A stretch of DNA of 64,000 nucleotides from a virus, in IMG/VR virus record IMGVR_UViG_3300025141_000022, positions 62,001-126,000 of that record; one strand, given 5' to 3'. Positions 38,801-46,184 of this stretch are shown piece after piece. Each line of letters begins with the position of its first letter. Position 1 is the stretch's first letter. The notes under the pieces are model-generated. The model was given only the letters and a program-made list of their open reading frames with translations, did no database searches and was not told the origin of the DNA. A program made the translations under genes and the position numbers.

Positions 38801-39018
38801 CTGTGTCTAATTTACCAAAGGGCGATCTATTTATATTAGATGAACCCGGCACTGCCTTAGATGCCGACAACATGGAAGGATTTGTTAGAATTTTAGATAT
38901 GGTTAAGAATTACTACAAGACAGTGTTGTTGATTTCGCACATGGATACGCTAAAGGACGTGGCAGATGTTGTAATTGCAATAGAAAAGAAAGACGGATTT
39001 GCCAATGTCAACGTCTAA
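35857..39018 (+). CDS. 46/47: Fused recombination nuclease-ATPase (gp47-gp46, SbcD-SbcC/Mre11-Rad50 type)
   Basis: A 1053-residue single chain joining two normally separate proteins. The start chosen is TTG 35857, 7 nt after AAGGAGA, giving MKFAHIADTH; the upstream TTG at 35830 lies before that site. The nuclease part (about 1-330) has the metallophosphatase motifs IADTH, HCGDIAH, LGNHDG, ALYHGS and LGDIHK. The ATPase part has Walker A GKNYSGKSS (about 398-406), long coiled coils with a zinc hook DCTYCC (Cys726/Cys729), signature GSGAEKS and Walker B FILDEPGTALD (about 990). T4 gp46/gp47 process DNA ends for recombination-dependent replication. It is preceded by a promoter. Confidence 0.92.
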   Translation: MKFAHIADTHIKNLKYHYEYKVVFEQLYKRLKEEKVDCIVHCGDIAHTKTQISPEFVELCSDFFRNLESIAPTYIILGNHDGNLKNSSRQDALTPIVEALELPNLHLLKNSGETHINNDVCLNVLSVFDEDNWMAPTESDKINIALYHGSISGVKTDIGWVMEHGEHDISIFDKFDFAFLGDIHKTNQAIDREGRIRYPGSTIQQNHGETNDKGILIWDIHNKQDWDVYHIAFENPKPFVTIELTPKGRLRKNKKIPTGARLRLVSNNNLPLDKMKKAVEVAKHRYNPESITFLNRAAGSRGNVDDLTGNMMKTNLRDMAVQEKFIREYLKDYELEEGAIQKVFDLNKKYNKLVEDGEEVSRNINWKLQSLEWDNLFNYGKGNRIGFDKLNGIVGIFGKNYSGKSSIIDSVLYTLFNSTSKNERKNLNIINQNCDVGRGRLRIKIGDEEYQIERTSEKYIRKLKGETTQEAKTDLEFTSTNRILGEDKVHNGLTRNETDKNIRKMFGTLDDFLLTSMASQNESLAFIKEGSTRRKEILAKFLDLEIFDKKFKMAKEDVADLRGAIRRLQGRDFDEDIDVASQELLMAEEEIEVHKKECQDCEVTIEQLKETLKLVEEKISSIPQEVIDIVQVKDDFNAKQEQTTSLKSKIEVLYADRKIKQELFSKINDFTSKYDIDELKDKKQKIDEIEESIENVLVSLHREQQEQSRNKKKEQLLKEHEYDPDCTYCCENKFVKEAHVAVANIVLNERKIKSFTLSVDSYRDDLEAMKPQQVSDRIDKYNHILESRAELSNEIANLNISIERNKLAAERTQRESAELQEKLDLYEKNKEAIESMQKLIKLRQGTMKKIDINAASLKVCQEELADLYMAQGSCEQKLQHLEDLKEEFENLQEEYSAYDLFMRSMHTSGISYDIIKKKLPAINNEIAKVLANVVNFEVFFEDDGKRLNIFIKHPQYEPRPLEMGSGAEKSIAAMAIRLSLLSVSNLPKGDLFILDEPGTALDADNMEGFVRILDMVKNYYKTVLLISHMDTLKDVADVVIAIEKKDGFANVNV

Positions 39019-39256
39019 GAAGTATATTATCTTACCGTATGATGGAAATGAACAGAGATTAAGCTTAGAAAACGTTGAAACAAAATTAACAACTCACGTT
39101 AAGATGGATGACATCCATAAATTTTTAAGATATGTCCACTCGCTTGAGGATCTTGCGTTCGCTGTAAAAGATTTAGAATACGAAAAATATAAAAAATACT
39201 TCAATAAAATCGAGAATGTTAATTTTTGTTATGCAATACCCGCCGAGAAGGACTAA
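39005..39256 (+). CDS. Small hypothetical protein overlapping gp46
   Basis: An 83-residue protein starting at ATG 39005, 14 nt inside the end of the preceding gene in another frame. Sequence is mixed: KYIILPYDGNEQRLSLE, a short linker and a C-terminal Tyr/Lys-rich helix (YEKYKKYFNKI). Not recognised. Overlap suggests translational coupling with the recombination protein. Confidence 0.65.
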   Translation: MSTSKKYIILPYDGNEQRLSLENVETKLTTHVKMDDIHKFLRYVHSLEDLAFAVKDLEYEKYKKYFNKIENVNFCYAIPAEKD

Positions 39257-39283
39257 TTATAGTATACTTTTGGAGGTATAGTG

Positions 39284-39472
39284 ATGAAAAAAGGATATTT
39301 AGATAAAATAATGGAGAGAGTAATCTCTCGTAAATTATTCACATTCTTAACCGCAACTGGACTTATGTTGTGGTCTGATTTGGCATCAGAAACCTGGGGT
39401 ATGATTGCGATGGTGTACATCGGAACTCAGGGTGCGATTGACGCTATGAAGGCGTATAGGCACGGAGAATAG
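39284..39472 (+). CDS. Small membrane protein, holin-like candidate
   Basis: A 62-residue protein. ATG 39284 is chosen because GGAGG (39272-39276) lies 7 nt before it; GTG 39281 is possible. It has a basic N-terminus (VISRKLFTF), one or two hydrophobic stretches (LTATGLMLWSDLAS and WGMIAMVYIGTQGAIDA) and a charged tail (YRHGE). The Ser-Arg-Lys start and YIGxQGxxDA ending recall small phage holins. It is followed at once by an Rz-like protein, which supports a lysis cassette, but no endolysin is next to it. Assignment tentative. Confidence 0.65.
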   Translation: MKKGYLDKIMERVISRKLFTFLTATGLMLWSDLASETWGMIAMVYIGTQGAIDAMKAYRHGE

Positions 39473-39473
39473 A

Positions 39474-39878
39474 ATGACTTGGCTAGCATTTACAGTTGCT
39501 ATGAAAAAGGCATGGGTTTGGTGCAAGCACCATTGGAAGATTGTAGCCATTGGTATTTGGACCTTGGTTGTGTATTTGATTGCGCGTGGAAACGTGCGTA
39601 ATTATAAAAAAGTTCTTGAGCAAACGATTAAAAGCTATGAGGCTGAGCGGGATGCAGTAGACAAAACATATCAAGAAGAACTTGATAGAAGAAATCAGGC
39701 GCTTAAAAAACACAATGAGGCGCTGAGACTTTTAGAAGAAAAATACAGCAACGCTGAGGAAGAGCTATCTTATGAAAAAAGAGCGAGGTTTACAGAATTG
39801 ATGAAAATGCACGATGAAGATCCGCAAACAATTAATGAATTGCTTCAGAGGGAGTTTGGGTTTACTTATGTGGAATAA
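39474..39878 (+). CDS. Membrane-anchored coiled-coil protein, i-spanin (Rz)-like
   Basis: A 134-residue protein with one N-terminal membrane segment (KIVAIGIWTLVVYLIA, residues about 22-38) followed by about 80 residues of charged coiled coil (KSYEAERDAVDKTYQEELDR and on). This is the layout of inner-membrane spanins such as lambda Rz. It starts one base after the holin-like gene and overlaps the next gene by 11 nt. Spanins join inner and outer membranes at lysis in Gram-negative hosts, so a true assignment would imply such a host. Topology supports it; sequence identity to Rz was not tested. Confidence 0.65.
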   Translation: MTWLAFTVAMKKAWVWCKHHWKIVAIGIWTLVVYLIARGNVRNYKKVLEQTIKSYEAERDAVDKTYQEELDRRNQALKKHNEALRLLEEKYSNAEEELSYEKRARFTELMKMHDEDPQTINELLQREFGFTYVE

Positions 39879-40314
39879 ATTTTTAGCAATATTTCTAAGC
39901 TTTAATCTTGCAGTACCGATGACAGCGTTTGCAGAAGATCCTCAATTTACCAATTTGGAAATAGGAGAGGCGGCGCCTTTTGCTGGAACTTTGTTCAACC
40001 CAGCGGCTGTATCTGAGTTGATAGTTGATAGTCAATTTTCTATGGATGAGTGTGATTTACGCATACAATTTGAAAAAGATCGGATCGCAGCACAATACCA
40101 ACTGCAGTTGGACATTTTACAAGCTAGTTATGATGGTTTACAAGAAAGGCACACTCTTTTGATGGACATCAAGCAAGAAGAAATTGATACTTATAGGGAT
40201 ATGGCCCTAGAGAGGCCAAATCGGAACAACCATTGGTGGCTAGCCGGTGGCGTCCTATCGGGTATTGGATTAACAATAGGAGTCCTTTGGGCCACACAGG
40301 AGATACAACAATGA
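39868..40314 (+). CDS. Exported coiled-coil protein with C-terminal membrane span
   Basis: A 148-residue protein starting in another frame inside the end of the Rz-like gene. Residues 1-24 form a clear signal peptide (MWNKFLAIFLSF, then PMTAFA before ED). The middle is helical and acidic to mixed (IQFEKDRIAAQYQLQLDILQ), and residues about 122-143 (WWLAGGVLSGIGLTIGVLWA) form a membrane segment. There is no lipobox cysteine, so it is not a standard o-spanin; it could be a periplasm-facing partner of the Rz-like protein. Its stop overlaps the next ATG (ATGA). Confidence 0.65.
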   Translation: MWNKFLAIFLSFNLAVPMTAFAEDPQFTNLEIGEAAPFAGTLFNPAAVSELIVDSQFSMDECDLRIQFEKDRIAAQYQLQLDILQASYDGLQERHTLLMDIKQEEIDTYRDMALERPNRNNHWWLAGGVLSGIGLTIGVLWATQEIQQ

Positions 40315-40631
40315 AAATATCAAAAGGTAGATTAAAGCAACTTATCATGGAAGAGATGAGCTATATAGAAGAGGGCGGAGAAGCCGGCCACTTAGAGCCC
40401 GTGCGCTCATTTGATAGACTCTTTGAAAAAGGCGCCGCTGGTGACGTTTTTGCAGAAGCTGTAGCAAATGAGTTAATGCTAGATGAAGAAGAAGATTTTC
40501 TGGCTATGCGAGGTAGCATTCAACGTGCGTTGGTAGATTGGTATAGACGCCATCAAAGTCAGAGATATCCAACCGGCGCCACCCCTGGTGCCCCGATGCA
40601 AGAAACTAACAAGAAAAAGCGTGGGAAATGA
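40311..40631 (+). CDS. Small protein with type-B N-terminal peptide
   Basis: A 106-residue protein starting at ATG 40311, which overlaps the preceding stop by 4 nt. The N-terminus MKISKGRLKQLIMEEM is a type-B peptide with an IME14 site. The rest has an acidic helix (AVANELMLDEEEDFLAM), an RxxxxDWYRRH helix and a basic disordered tail. Function unknown; a packaged internal protein is inferred. Confidence 0.7.
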   Translation: MKISKGRLKQLIMEEMSYIEEGGEAGHLEPVRSFDRLFEKGAAGDVFAEAVANELMLDEEEDFLAMRGSIQRALVDWYRRHQSQRYPTGATPGAPMQETNKKKRGK

Positions 40632-41023
40632 AAAAGAAGGATGGTCGTTACATAGCTAATATGGAAAAAGCCATTGCAAAAAAATATGGCATGGAAGCAA
40701 CTATCAATCCTAAGTTTTATTGGAATTCGGACAAAGAAAAAGACTATCTGGAGCAGCTAAAGGAGGCGGTCGAACTCGACCGTGAACAGGAGCACAAAAC
40801 AGAAAAGGTCGAAATAAACGGTGTTTTAATTTCTAAAAAACTACTTAATAAAGAGACAGAACGCAAGTGTCCTGTTTGCAGTATCTATTCATTTGATGTT
40901 AGAGATGATGTTTATATGAGTAAATACGATTGTTGCTGGAAGTGCTACATACAACATGTAGAAGACAGAGAGGAACGATGGCAATCAGGATGGCGCCCAG
41001 AGTCAACAAAAAAGGAAGTTTAA
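40628..41023 (+). CDS. Zinc-ribbon protein upstream of terminase
   Basis: A 131-residue protein joined to the previous gene by ATGA overlap. The N-terminal half is helical and charged; the C-terminal half has two cysteine pairs, Cys81/Cys84 (CPVC) and Cys103/Cys106 (CWKC, preceded by Cys102), on a beta scaffold that should bind one zinc, followed by EDREERWQSGWRP. I do not recognise the family by name, though I believe similar proteins occur in other marine phages. It may bind nucleic acid or another protein; its place two genes before the Hc1-like/terminase pair hints at packaging. Confidence 0.7.
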   Translation: MKKKDGRYIANMEKAIAKKYGMEATINPKFYWNSDKEKDYLEQLKEAVELDREQEHKTEKVEINGVLISKKLLNKETERKCPVCSIYSFDVRDDVYMSKYDCCWKCYIQHVEDREERWQSGWRPESTKKEV

Positions 41024-41026
41024 ATA

Positions 41027-41581
41027 ATGGCGGATACATTAGAAATCATAAGAGCAATTTCACAAGCCCAAGCAGCTTCATATGACGGTGCCCATGATGA
41101 AAGATATTCATGGGACGGTGAAGCACATAAGGTTGGCCTAAGAAGGGAAGAAGGAGACATCATCCTAGATTCCAGAGTCAATGACGGTTATGCAATTAAA
41201 TATCATGGAGATCGACTTTGTATCCACTACCATGCAGAACCCCCGCTAAAAGAAGTACATGGAAGCCAATTTGAAGCAGATGTTGAAAGTACCATCTCTT
41301 CAATCGCCTCCTTCTTAAAAAAGGAATATAAGGCTGCAACCGGAAATTCATTGTCCTTAACAGCCGAAGGAGAAGTTGATATACTAGTACAAAATACCTC
41401 TAGAGTTCGTACAATTGTGCAGGCTCATAGGTATTATAAAATCGGAGGCTTAAGTGATGTCGAGTCAGTCCCAACAGTCGAAAGACCTGATGAGAGAAAA
41501 ATTGACAAAGCCTTTAAAGATTGGTTGGCGCTAGGGGACGGCCCAAAGCCTAAAAATGTAACAAGAAAGGGGAAACAATAG
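41027..41581 (+). CDS. Hypothetical protein of the terminase region
   Basis: A 184-residue protein. Features: an N-terminal helix (DTLEIIRAISQAQAAS), a beta-rich middle (KVGLRREEGDIILDSRVNDG, IKYHGDRLCIHYH), a helix (VESTISSIASFLKKEYKAA), then EGEVDILVQNTSRVRTIVQ and a basic disordered tail. A terminase small subunit would be expected near here, but I see no helix-turn-helix or similarity that supports this. The next ATG begins directly after its stop. Confidence 0.7.
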   Translation: MADTLEIIRAISQAQAASYDGAHDERYSWDGEAHKVGLRREEGDIILDSRVNDGYAIKYHGDRLCIHYHAEPPLKEVHGSQFEADVESTISSIASFLKKEYKAATGNSLSLTAEGEVDILVQNTSRVRTIVQAHRYYKIGGLSDVESVPTVERPDERKIDKAFKDWLALGDGPKPKNVTRKGKQ

Positions 41582-41779
41582 ATGGTCTTAGAAGAGTTGC
41601 AAGAAATTATCAATGCTCTCTCAAAAGCCGCCGGTGATGCAGATAAGTTTGACAATAAGAACAATGCATCTGCAGGCCGCCGCGTTCGAAAAGCCGCAAT
41701 GGAAGCAATTAAAGATTTGCGAGCATTAAGAAAGAGTGTTATTGAGGAATTAAACGAAAGAAAAGAAGACAAAGAATAG
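41582..41779 (+). CDS. Histone H1/Hc1-like small protein
   Basis: A 65-residue helical protein. DADKFDNKNNASAGRRVRKA followed by MEAIKDLRALRKSVIEELNERK resembles the N-terminal helical domain of chlamydial histone-like Hc1 (a Lys/Asn-rich turn, A-x-x-R-V-R, then a basic helix) and similar small proteins in Bacteroidetes and phages. It lacks the long Lys/Ala/Pro-rich tail of bacterial Hc1. It might bind DNA or a packaging partner; its placement directly before the large terminase is notable. Assignment by pattern only. Confidence 0.65.
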   Translation: MVLEELQEIINALSKAAGDADKFDNKNNASAGRRVRKAAMEAIKDLRALRKSVIEELNERKEDKE

Positions 41780-41789
41780 TTAGTGTACA

Positions 41790-43379
41790 ATGTCTTTTGA
41801 ACTTTCAAAAAAAGAAATATTATCTGAAATCGTTAAAGCCGGCAAAAGTCCGAAGTACTTCTTAAACAGTTATGCTAAGATATCCCATCCTATGCATGGG
41901 CTTATTAGTTTTAAGACTTACGATTTTCAAGATCAGTTATTAGAAGATTTCAATGATTATAGATTCAATGTAATCTTGAAAGCTCGCCAGCTTGGCATAT
42001 CCACGATTACAGCAGGGTACATTGCGTGGATGATGATGTTTCATCGCGATAAGAACATCCTTGTAATTGCTACAAAGTTTACAACCGCCGCGAATTTGGT
42101 TAAAAAGGTAAAGGCAATAATTAAGTATTTGCCAGAATGGATGCAAATCGCAAATATAAGTATAGATAATAGAACATCATTTGAGCTTTCAAACGGCTCA
42201 CAGATTAAAGCCTCTTCGACATCGGGTGATGCTGGTCGTTCAGAGGCTCTTTCTTTGTTGGTAGTTGATGAGGCCGCTCACGTTGAAGGATTAGAAGAGT
42301 TGTGGACTGGCCTGTATCCTACACTATCAACTGGTGGCCGCTGTATCGCACTATCGACTCCCAATGGGGTGGGTAACTGGTTTCACAAAACGTATATTGA
42401 GGCAGAAGAAGGCTCAAATGACTTTCATTGTTCTCTTTTGCGATGGGATGTTCATCCTGATCGTGGTATGGGCTGGTTTGAAAAAGAAACTAGAAACATG
42501 TCCCGAAGAGAAATTGCACAGGAGTTAGAGTGCAACTTTAATACATCTGGCGAAACCGTAATACACCCCGAAGATATACAAAGATTAATGGAGGCAACAT
42601 ATGAGCCAAAACACAGAACAGGGTTTGACAGGAATTATTGGATCTGGGAAGAATATGATCCAGAATTTAGTTACTTATTGGTGGCAGATGTTGCCCGAGG
42701 AGACGGCGCAGATTACTCTGTGTTTCATGTACTTAAATTGGAGACAATGGAGTTTATAGCAGAATACCAAGGAAAGCCAAATCTTGATATGTATGCCAAT
42801 ATTCTCAATCAGGTAGGTCGAGAATACGGAAACTGCTTACTGGTTGTCGAAAATAACAGTCTAGGAATCTCAATTTTAGAAAAGCTCAAAGATTTAGAAT
42901 ATCCAAATATCTATTTTTCGATTAAGTCTACTCATGAATATGTGGAGCAATATCAAGCCGAGGGTATGAGCAATTCTGTGCCGGGATTTACTACGTCATC
43001 GAAGACTAGACCATTAATAATTGCAAAATTAGAGGAATTCATTCGAAATAAACTAATTACTATATATTCTTCCAGAACTCTGAATGAAATGACCACTTTT
43101 ATTTGGAACAATGGAAAGCCACAATCTATGAGAGGTTATAATGATGATCTGATAATTGCGTTGGCTATTGCTTGTTGGGTTAAAGATACAGCTTTAGAAG
43201 TTAACCAAAAAGATGTACAATATAAGAAAGCATTTTTAGGCTCTCTTTCTAAGGCAAATTCGCAGCTTAACACCACTATACCCGGCATGCACGGATATAA
43301 AGGCAAATCCGCTACCGACAGGGCAAGAAAGCAGCACGAAAAAATAGTTCACCAATTTCCATGGATATTCAAAGGTTAA
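41790..43379 (+). CDS. 17: Terminase large subunit (gp17-like)
   Basis: A 529-residue packaging ATPase-nuclease. ATPase: Walker A-like KARQLGIST (64-72, of the T4 type lacking the classic GKT), Walker B LLVVDEAAH (156-164) and coupling motif STPNGVGNW (189-197). Nuclease (RNase H fold): Asp300 in LLVADVARGDGADYS, Glu354 in LLVVENNSLG and Asp452/Asp453 in GYNDDLIIALAI. Length is a little less than T4 gp17 (610). It docks on the portal encoded next and pumps DNA into the prohead. Confidence 0.95.
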   Translation: MSFELSKKEILSEIVKAGKSPKYFLNSYAKISHPMHGLISFKTYDFQDQLLEDFNDYRFNVILKARQLGISTITAGYIAWMMMFHRDKNILVIATKFTTAANLVKKVKAIIKYLPEWMQIANISIDNRTSFELSNGSQIKASSTSGDAGRSEALSLLVVDEAAHVEGLEELWTGLYPTLSTGGRCIALSTPNGVGNWFHKTYIEAEEGSNDFHCSLLRWDVHPDRGMGWFEKETRNMSRREIAQELECNFNTSGETVIHPEDIQRLMEATYEPKHRTGFDRNYWIWEEYDPEFSYLLVADVARGDGADYSVFHVLKLETMEFIAEYQGKPNLDMYANILNQVGREYGNCLLVVENNSLGISILEKLKDLEYPNIYFSIKSTHEYVEQYQAEGMSNSVPGFTTSSKTRPLIIAKLEEFIRNKLITIYSSRTLNEMTTFIWNNGKPQSMRGYNDDLIIALAIACWVKDTALEVNQKDVQYKKAFLGSLSKANSQLNTTIPGMHGYKGKSATDRARKQHEKIVHQFPWIFKG

Positions 43380-43387
43380 AATAAAAA

Positions 43388-45376
43388 ATGGCAGATAGAA
43401 GAAGAAACCCAAGAAACCCGAGTTCAGAATTATTCGGCAGACTCACTAGACTATTTTCTGGTCCGCTGGTTAATTATCGGGCACAAGACATCAGAAGGTA
43501 CAGGCGCCGCCACCTAGATAAATTTAATTTTAAGTCTAGCAGCGGCCAAGAATTTAGAAAATCATCTTATAATCCATATGCTTCCTTGCAAACGGAGCTT
43601 ATGGTTAACCAAGATCGTGCGCTAAGATATGTTGATTTTGATCAGATGGAGTATACTCCAGAAATTGCTTCTGCGCTAGATATATACGCTGACGAAATGA
43701 CAACATACTCTGATTTGCAGAGAATGTTGTCTATCGATTGTCCAAACGAAGAGATCAAGGTTGTTCTTGATAGTTTATATCAGAGCGTAATGAACCTAGA
43801 GTTTAATTTGTTCGGCTGGTGTCGGACCATGTGTAAGTACGGAGACTTTTTTCTTTATCTCGATATCGATGAGGGAATGGGCGTCCGCGCCACAATTGGA
43901 TTGCCAGCTAACGAAGTAGAAAGGTTAGAGGGAGAAGACAAAACAAATCCAAATTATGTACAATATCAGTGGAACTCTGGCGGGCTAACATTCGAGAACT
44001 GGCAGATTGCCCACTTTAGGATTCTTGGAAATGATAAATATGCTCCATATGGAACATCTGTTCTAGAACCGGCACGAAGAATTTGGAGACAACTTACATT
44101 ACTAGAAGACGCCATGATGGCATATCGAATTGTTCGTTCTCCTGAGAGAAGGGTGTTTTACATTGATGTTGGCAACATTTCTCCACAAGATGTCGAAACT
44201 TATATGCAGAAAGCCATTACTCAGCTAAAGAGAAATCAAGTGGTTGATACAGAATCCGGCCGCGTTGACTTACGTTATAATCCAATGAGTATCGAAGAGG
44301 ATTATTTTATCCCCGTCAGGGGCCAAACAAGTTCGCGAATTGAAAATCTTCCAGGCGGGACATATACGGGTGATATTGAGGACGTTAAGTATTTGCGCGA
44401 AAAGCTGTTCTCGGCACTGAAGATCCCAATGTCATATTTGGCTCAGGGCGAGGGTGCCGCAGAGGATAAAACAACATTAGCACAAAAGGATATTCGATTT
44501 GCTAGAACTATTCAGAGGCTTCAGCGTGTTATAATTAGCGAATTGGAAAAAATTGGTATCGTCCACCTTTATACCCTAGGGTATCGTGGTGATGACTTGA
44601 TTTCTTTCAAACTTCGCCTAAATAACCCTTCTAAGATTGCTGAATTACAAGAATTGGAACACTGGAGGACAAAGTTCGAAGTTGCCGGCGGAGCCACAGA
44701 AGGATTCTTTTCTCGTCGCTGGGTCGCTAAAAAGTTATTCAATATGACTGACGAAGAATTCATCAGAAACCAGAGAGAAATGTTCTTTGATAGAAGATTT
44801 GATGCTCAACTTGAAGCTGAGTCTGAAGCTGTTGCGGCAGAAGCTACAGCCGCCGCCGGCGGTGGTGAAGACCTTGGCCTAGGCGATGAGGAGGGCGGAG
44901 ACGAAGATCTCGGCCTAGGCGGCGAAGAGGATCTTGGCGGCGAAGAGGATCTTGGCGGCGAAGAAGAAGGTGGAGAAGAAGATGTCCTATTGGCCGAGCC
45001 TGCTAAGAGAAAAGATGATATCGATGGTGATATTGTTAGGACCAGAACTGGCAGAAAAGCATATAAGCCAAAGGGTTCTAACAAGGTGTACACACGCGGC
45101 TCCAAAGGCAAAGGGTATGTGCCCGAGACATCTCCAGACTACGCCGGGAGTGCTCGCCAGCGCAGTATTCAAGGCCAATATGGCAGAGAGGTGGCGAGAG
45201 CCACCCTAAGAAACACTCATAAGGGCGCTCAAGACATGTTTAGTCTTGGAAAAGGGATTTACGAAGGATATGAAACTAATTATAGTTCGGAAGAAGAGAA
45301 GATATTTGAAGCCAGTAAAACGGTGAAAGATCTAATCATAGAATTGGAGCTTAAACAGAATGAAGACAAAACATAA
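43388..45376 (+). CDS. 20: Portal vertex protein (gp20-like) with acidic C-terminal extension
   Basis: A 662-residue portal protein. Typical parts: DFDQMEYTPEIASALDIYADE (residues ~80-100), LFGWCRTMCKYGDFFLYLDI, the stem/crown region with FRILGNDKYAPYGTSVLEPARR, and IPMSYLAQGEGAAEDKTTLAQ. T4 gp20 is 524 residues. Here about 140 extra residues follow residue ~490: a Gly/Glu/Asp/Leu repeat tract (GEEDLG units, 44866-44999), then a basic segment and a helical end. The repeat tract is coded by near-exact 18-nt units. The end overlaps the next gene by 17 nt. Confidence 0.93.
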   Translation: MADRRRNPRNPSSELFGRLTRLFSGPLVNYRAQDIRRYRRRHLDKFNFKSSSGQEFRKSSYNPYASLQTELMVNQDRALRYVDFDQMEYTPEIASALDIYADEMTTYSDLQRMLSIDCPNEEIKVVLDSLYQSVMNLEFNLFGWCRTMCKYGDFFLYLDIDEGMGVRATIGLPANEVERLEGEDKTNPNYVQYQWNSGGLTFENWQIAHFRILGNDKYAPYGTSVLEPARRIWRQLTLLEDAMMAYRIVRSPERRVFYIDVGNISPQDVETYMQKAITQLKRNQVVDTESGRVDLRYNPMSIEEDYFIPVRGQTSSRIENLPGGTYTGDIEDVKYLREKLFSALKIPMSYLAQGEGAAEDKTTLAQKDIRFARTIQRLQRVIISELEKIGIVHLYTLGYRGDDLISFKLRLNNPSKIAELQELEHWRTKFEVAGGATEGFFSRRWVAKKLFNMTDEEFIRNQREMFFDRRFDAQLEAESEAVAAEATAAAGGGEDLGLGDEEGGDEDLGLGGEEDLGGEEDLGGEEEGGEEDVLLAEPAKRKDDIDGDIVRTRTGRKAYKPKGSNKVYTRGSKGKGYVPETSPDYAGSARQRSIQGQYGREVARATLRNTHKGAQDMFSLGKGIYEGYETNYSSEEEKIFEASKTVKDLIIELELKQNEDKT

Positions 45377-46184
45377 CAAGAAACGTAATACAGCTTTTTT
45401 ATATGAAGCATTGGTAAAAGAGTTGACCAAAACGTTCATTTCTAATGAATTGGATAGGAGAGATAAGGTGTTGGACATCCTTAAGGAGCACTTTAGAAAG
45501 GGTTCGGTCCTACACAAAGAGTTAGAACTGTATAAAGCACTAACCGATTCTCACAATCTGAGTCCCAGAGTTGCGGAAAGGATGCTCTCTGAGGTGAAAA
45601 AAGTATATTTTTCATTTAGTAAAGAAGAGATCTTTGATGAGCAAACAGAAGTTATAAATAAAACAAACAAGACGCTTGGGAAAAATGTCTTTTCTAATTT
45701 TGTTCCAAATTATAAGAGTCTAGCAACAATATCTCAGATATTCAGCGATGCAGTTCCTGTGAAAAAGCGCGTAGTTCTAGAGGAAGGCTTGATTCAGAAC
45801 ATAACGGCACCCAAGCGTGTTAAGAAAAAGGAAAATTTAGTGCCTATAGACAACCTAGTTTATAAAACTTTTGTTGATAAATTTAACAAAGAATATACTG
45901 GTGTTTTGCACGAAGAACAGAAGACTTTATTGAATAATTATATTGTATCTTTTAAAGATAATAGTTTAGAATTAAAAGTTTATCTCAACGAGGAACTTGG
46001 AAGACTGAAAGAAGAAGTGACAAAGTGCGCCTTAGCACCAGAAGTTAAATCAGATAATTCTATGGCCAACTCCGTGTCTTCTGTTCTTGAAATGATTGAG
46101 GAATTCCGCACTCAGCCAGTAAATGATAAAATGGTGGAAAGAATTTTAAAGATTCAACAACTGGTTCGTGAGGTACAAAGCTAA
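45360..46184 (+). CDS. Conserved-looking protein between portal and protease
   Basis: A 274-residue, mostly helical basic protein. It starts inside the end of the portal gene (17-nt overlap) and its stop overlaps the next ATG by one base. Sequence begins KHNKKRNTAFLYEALVKELT; a LPRVAERMLSEV-like helix and several Lys/Glu-rich helices follow. In T4 the genes between portal and protease code for prohead core proteins (gp67, gp68), so a prohead core or portal-associated role is plausible from position. No direct similarity seen. Confidence 0.7.
   Translation: MKTKHNKKRNTAFLYEALVKELTKTFISNELDRRDKVLDILKEHFRKGSVLHKELELYKALTDSHNLSPRVAERMLSEVKKVYFSFSKEEIFDEQTEVINKTNKTLGKNVFSNFVPNYKSLATISQIFSDAVPVKKRVVLEEGLIQNITAPKRVKKKENLVPIDNLVYKTFVDKFNKEYTGVLHEEQKTLLNNYIVSFKDNSLELKVYLNEELGRLKEEVTKCALAPEVKSDNSMANSVSSVLEMIEEFRTQPVNDKMVERILKIQQLVREVQS

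Noticed and set aside
41027-41581. Small terminase assignment
   Set aside because: The position is suitable but no helix-turn-helix or similarity to gp16-type proteins is visible.
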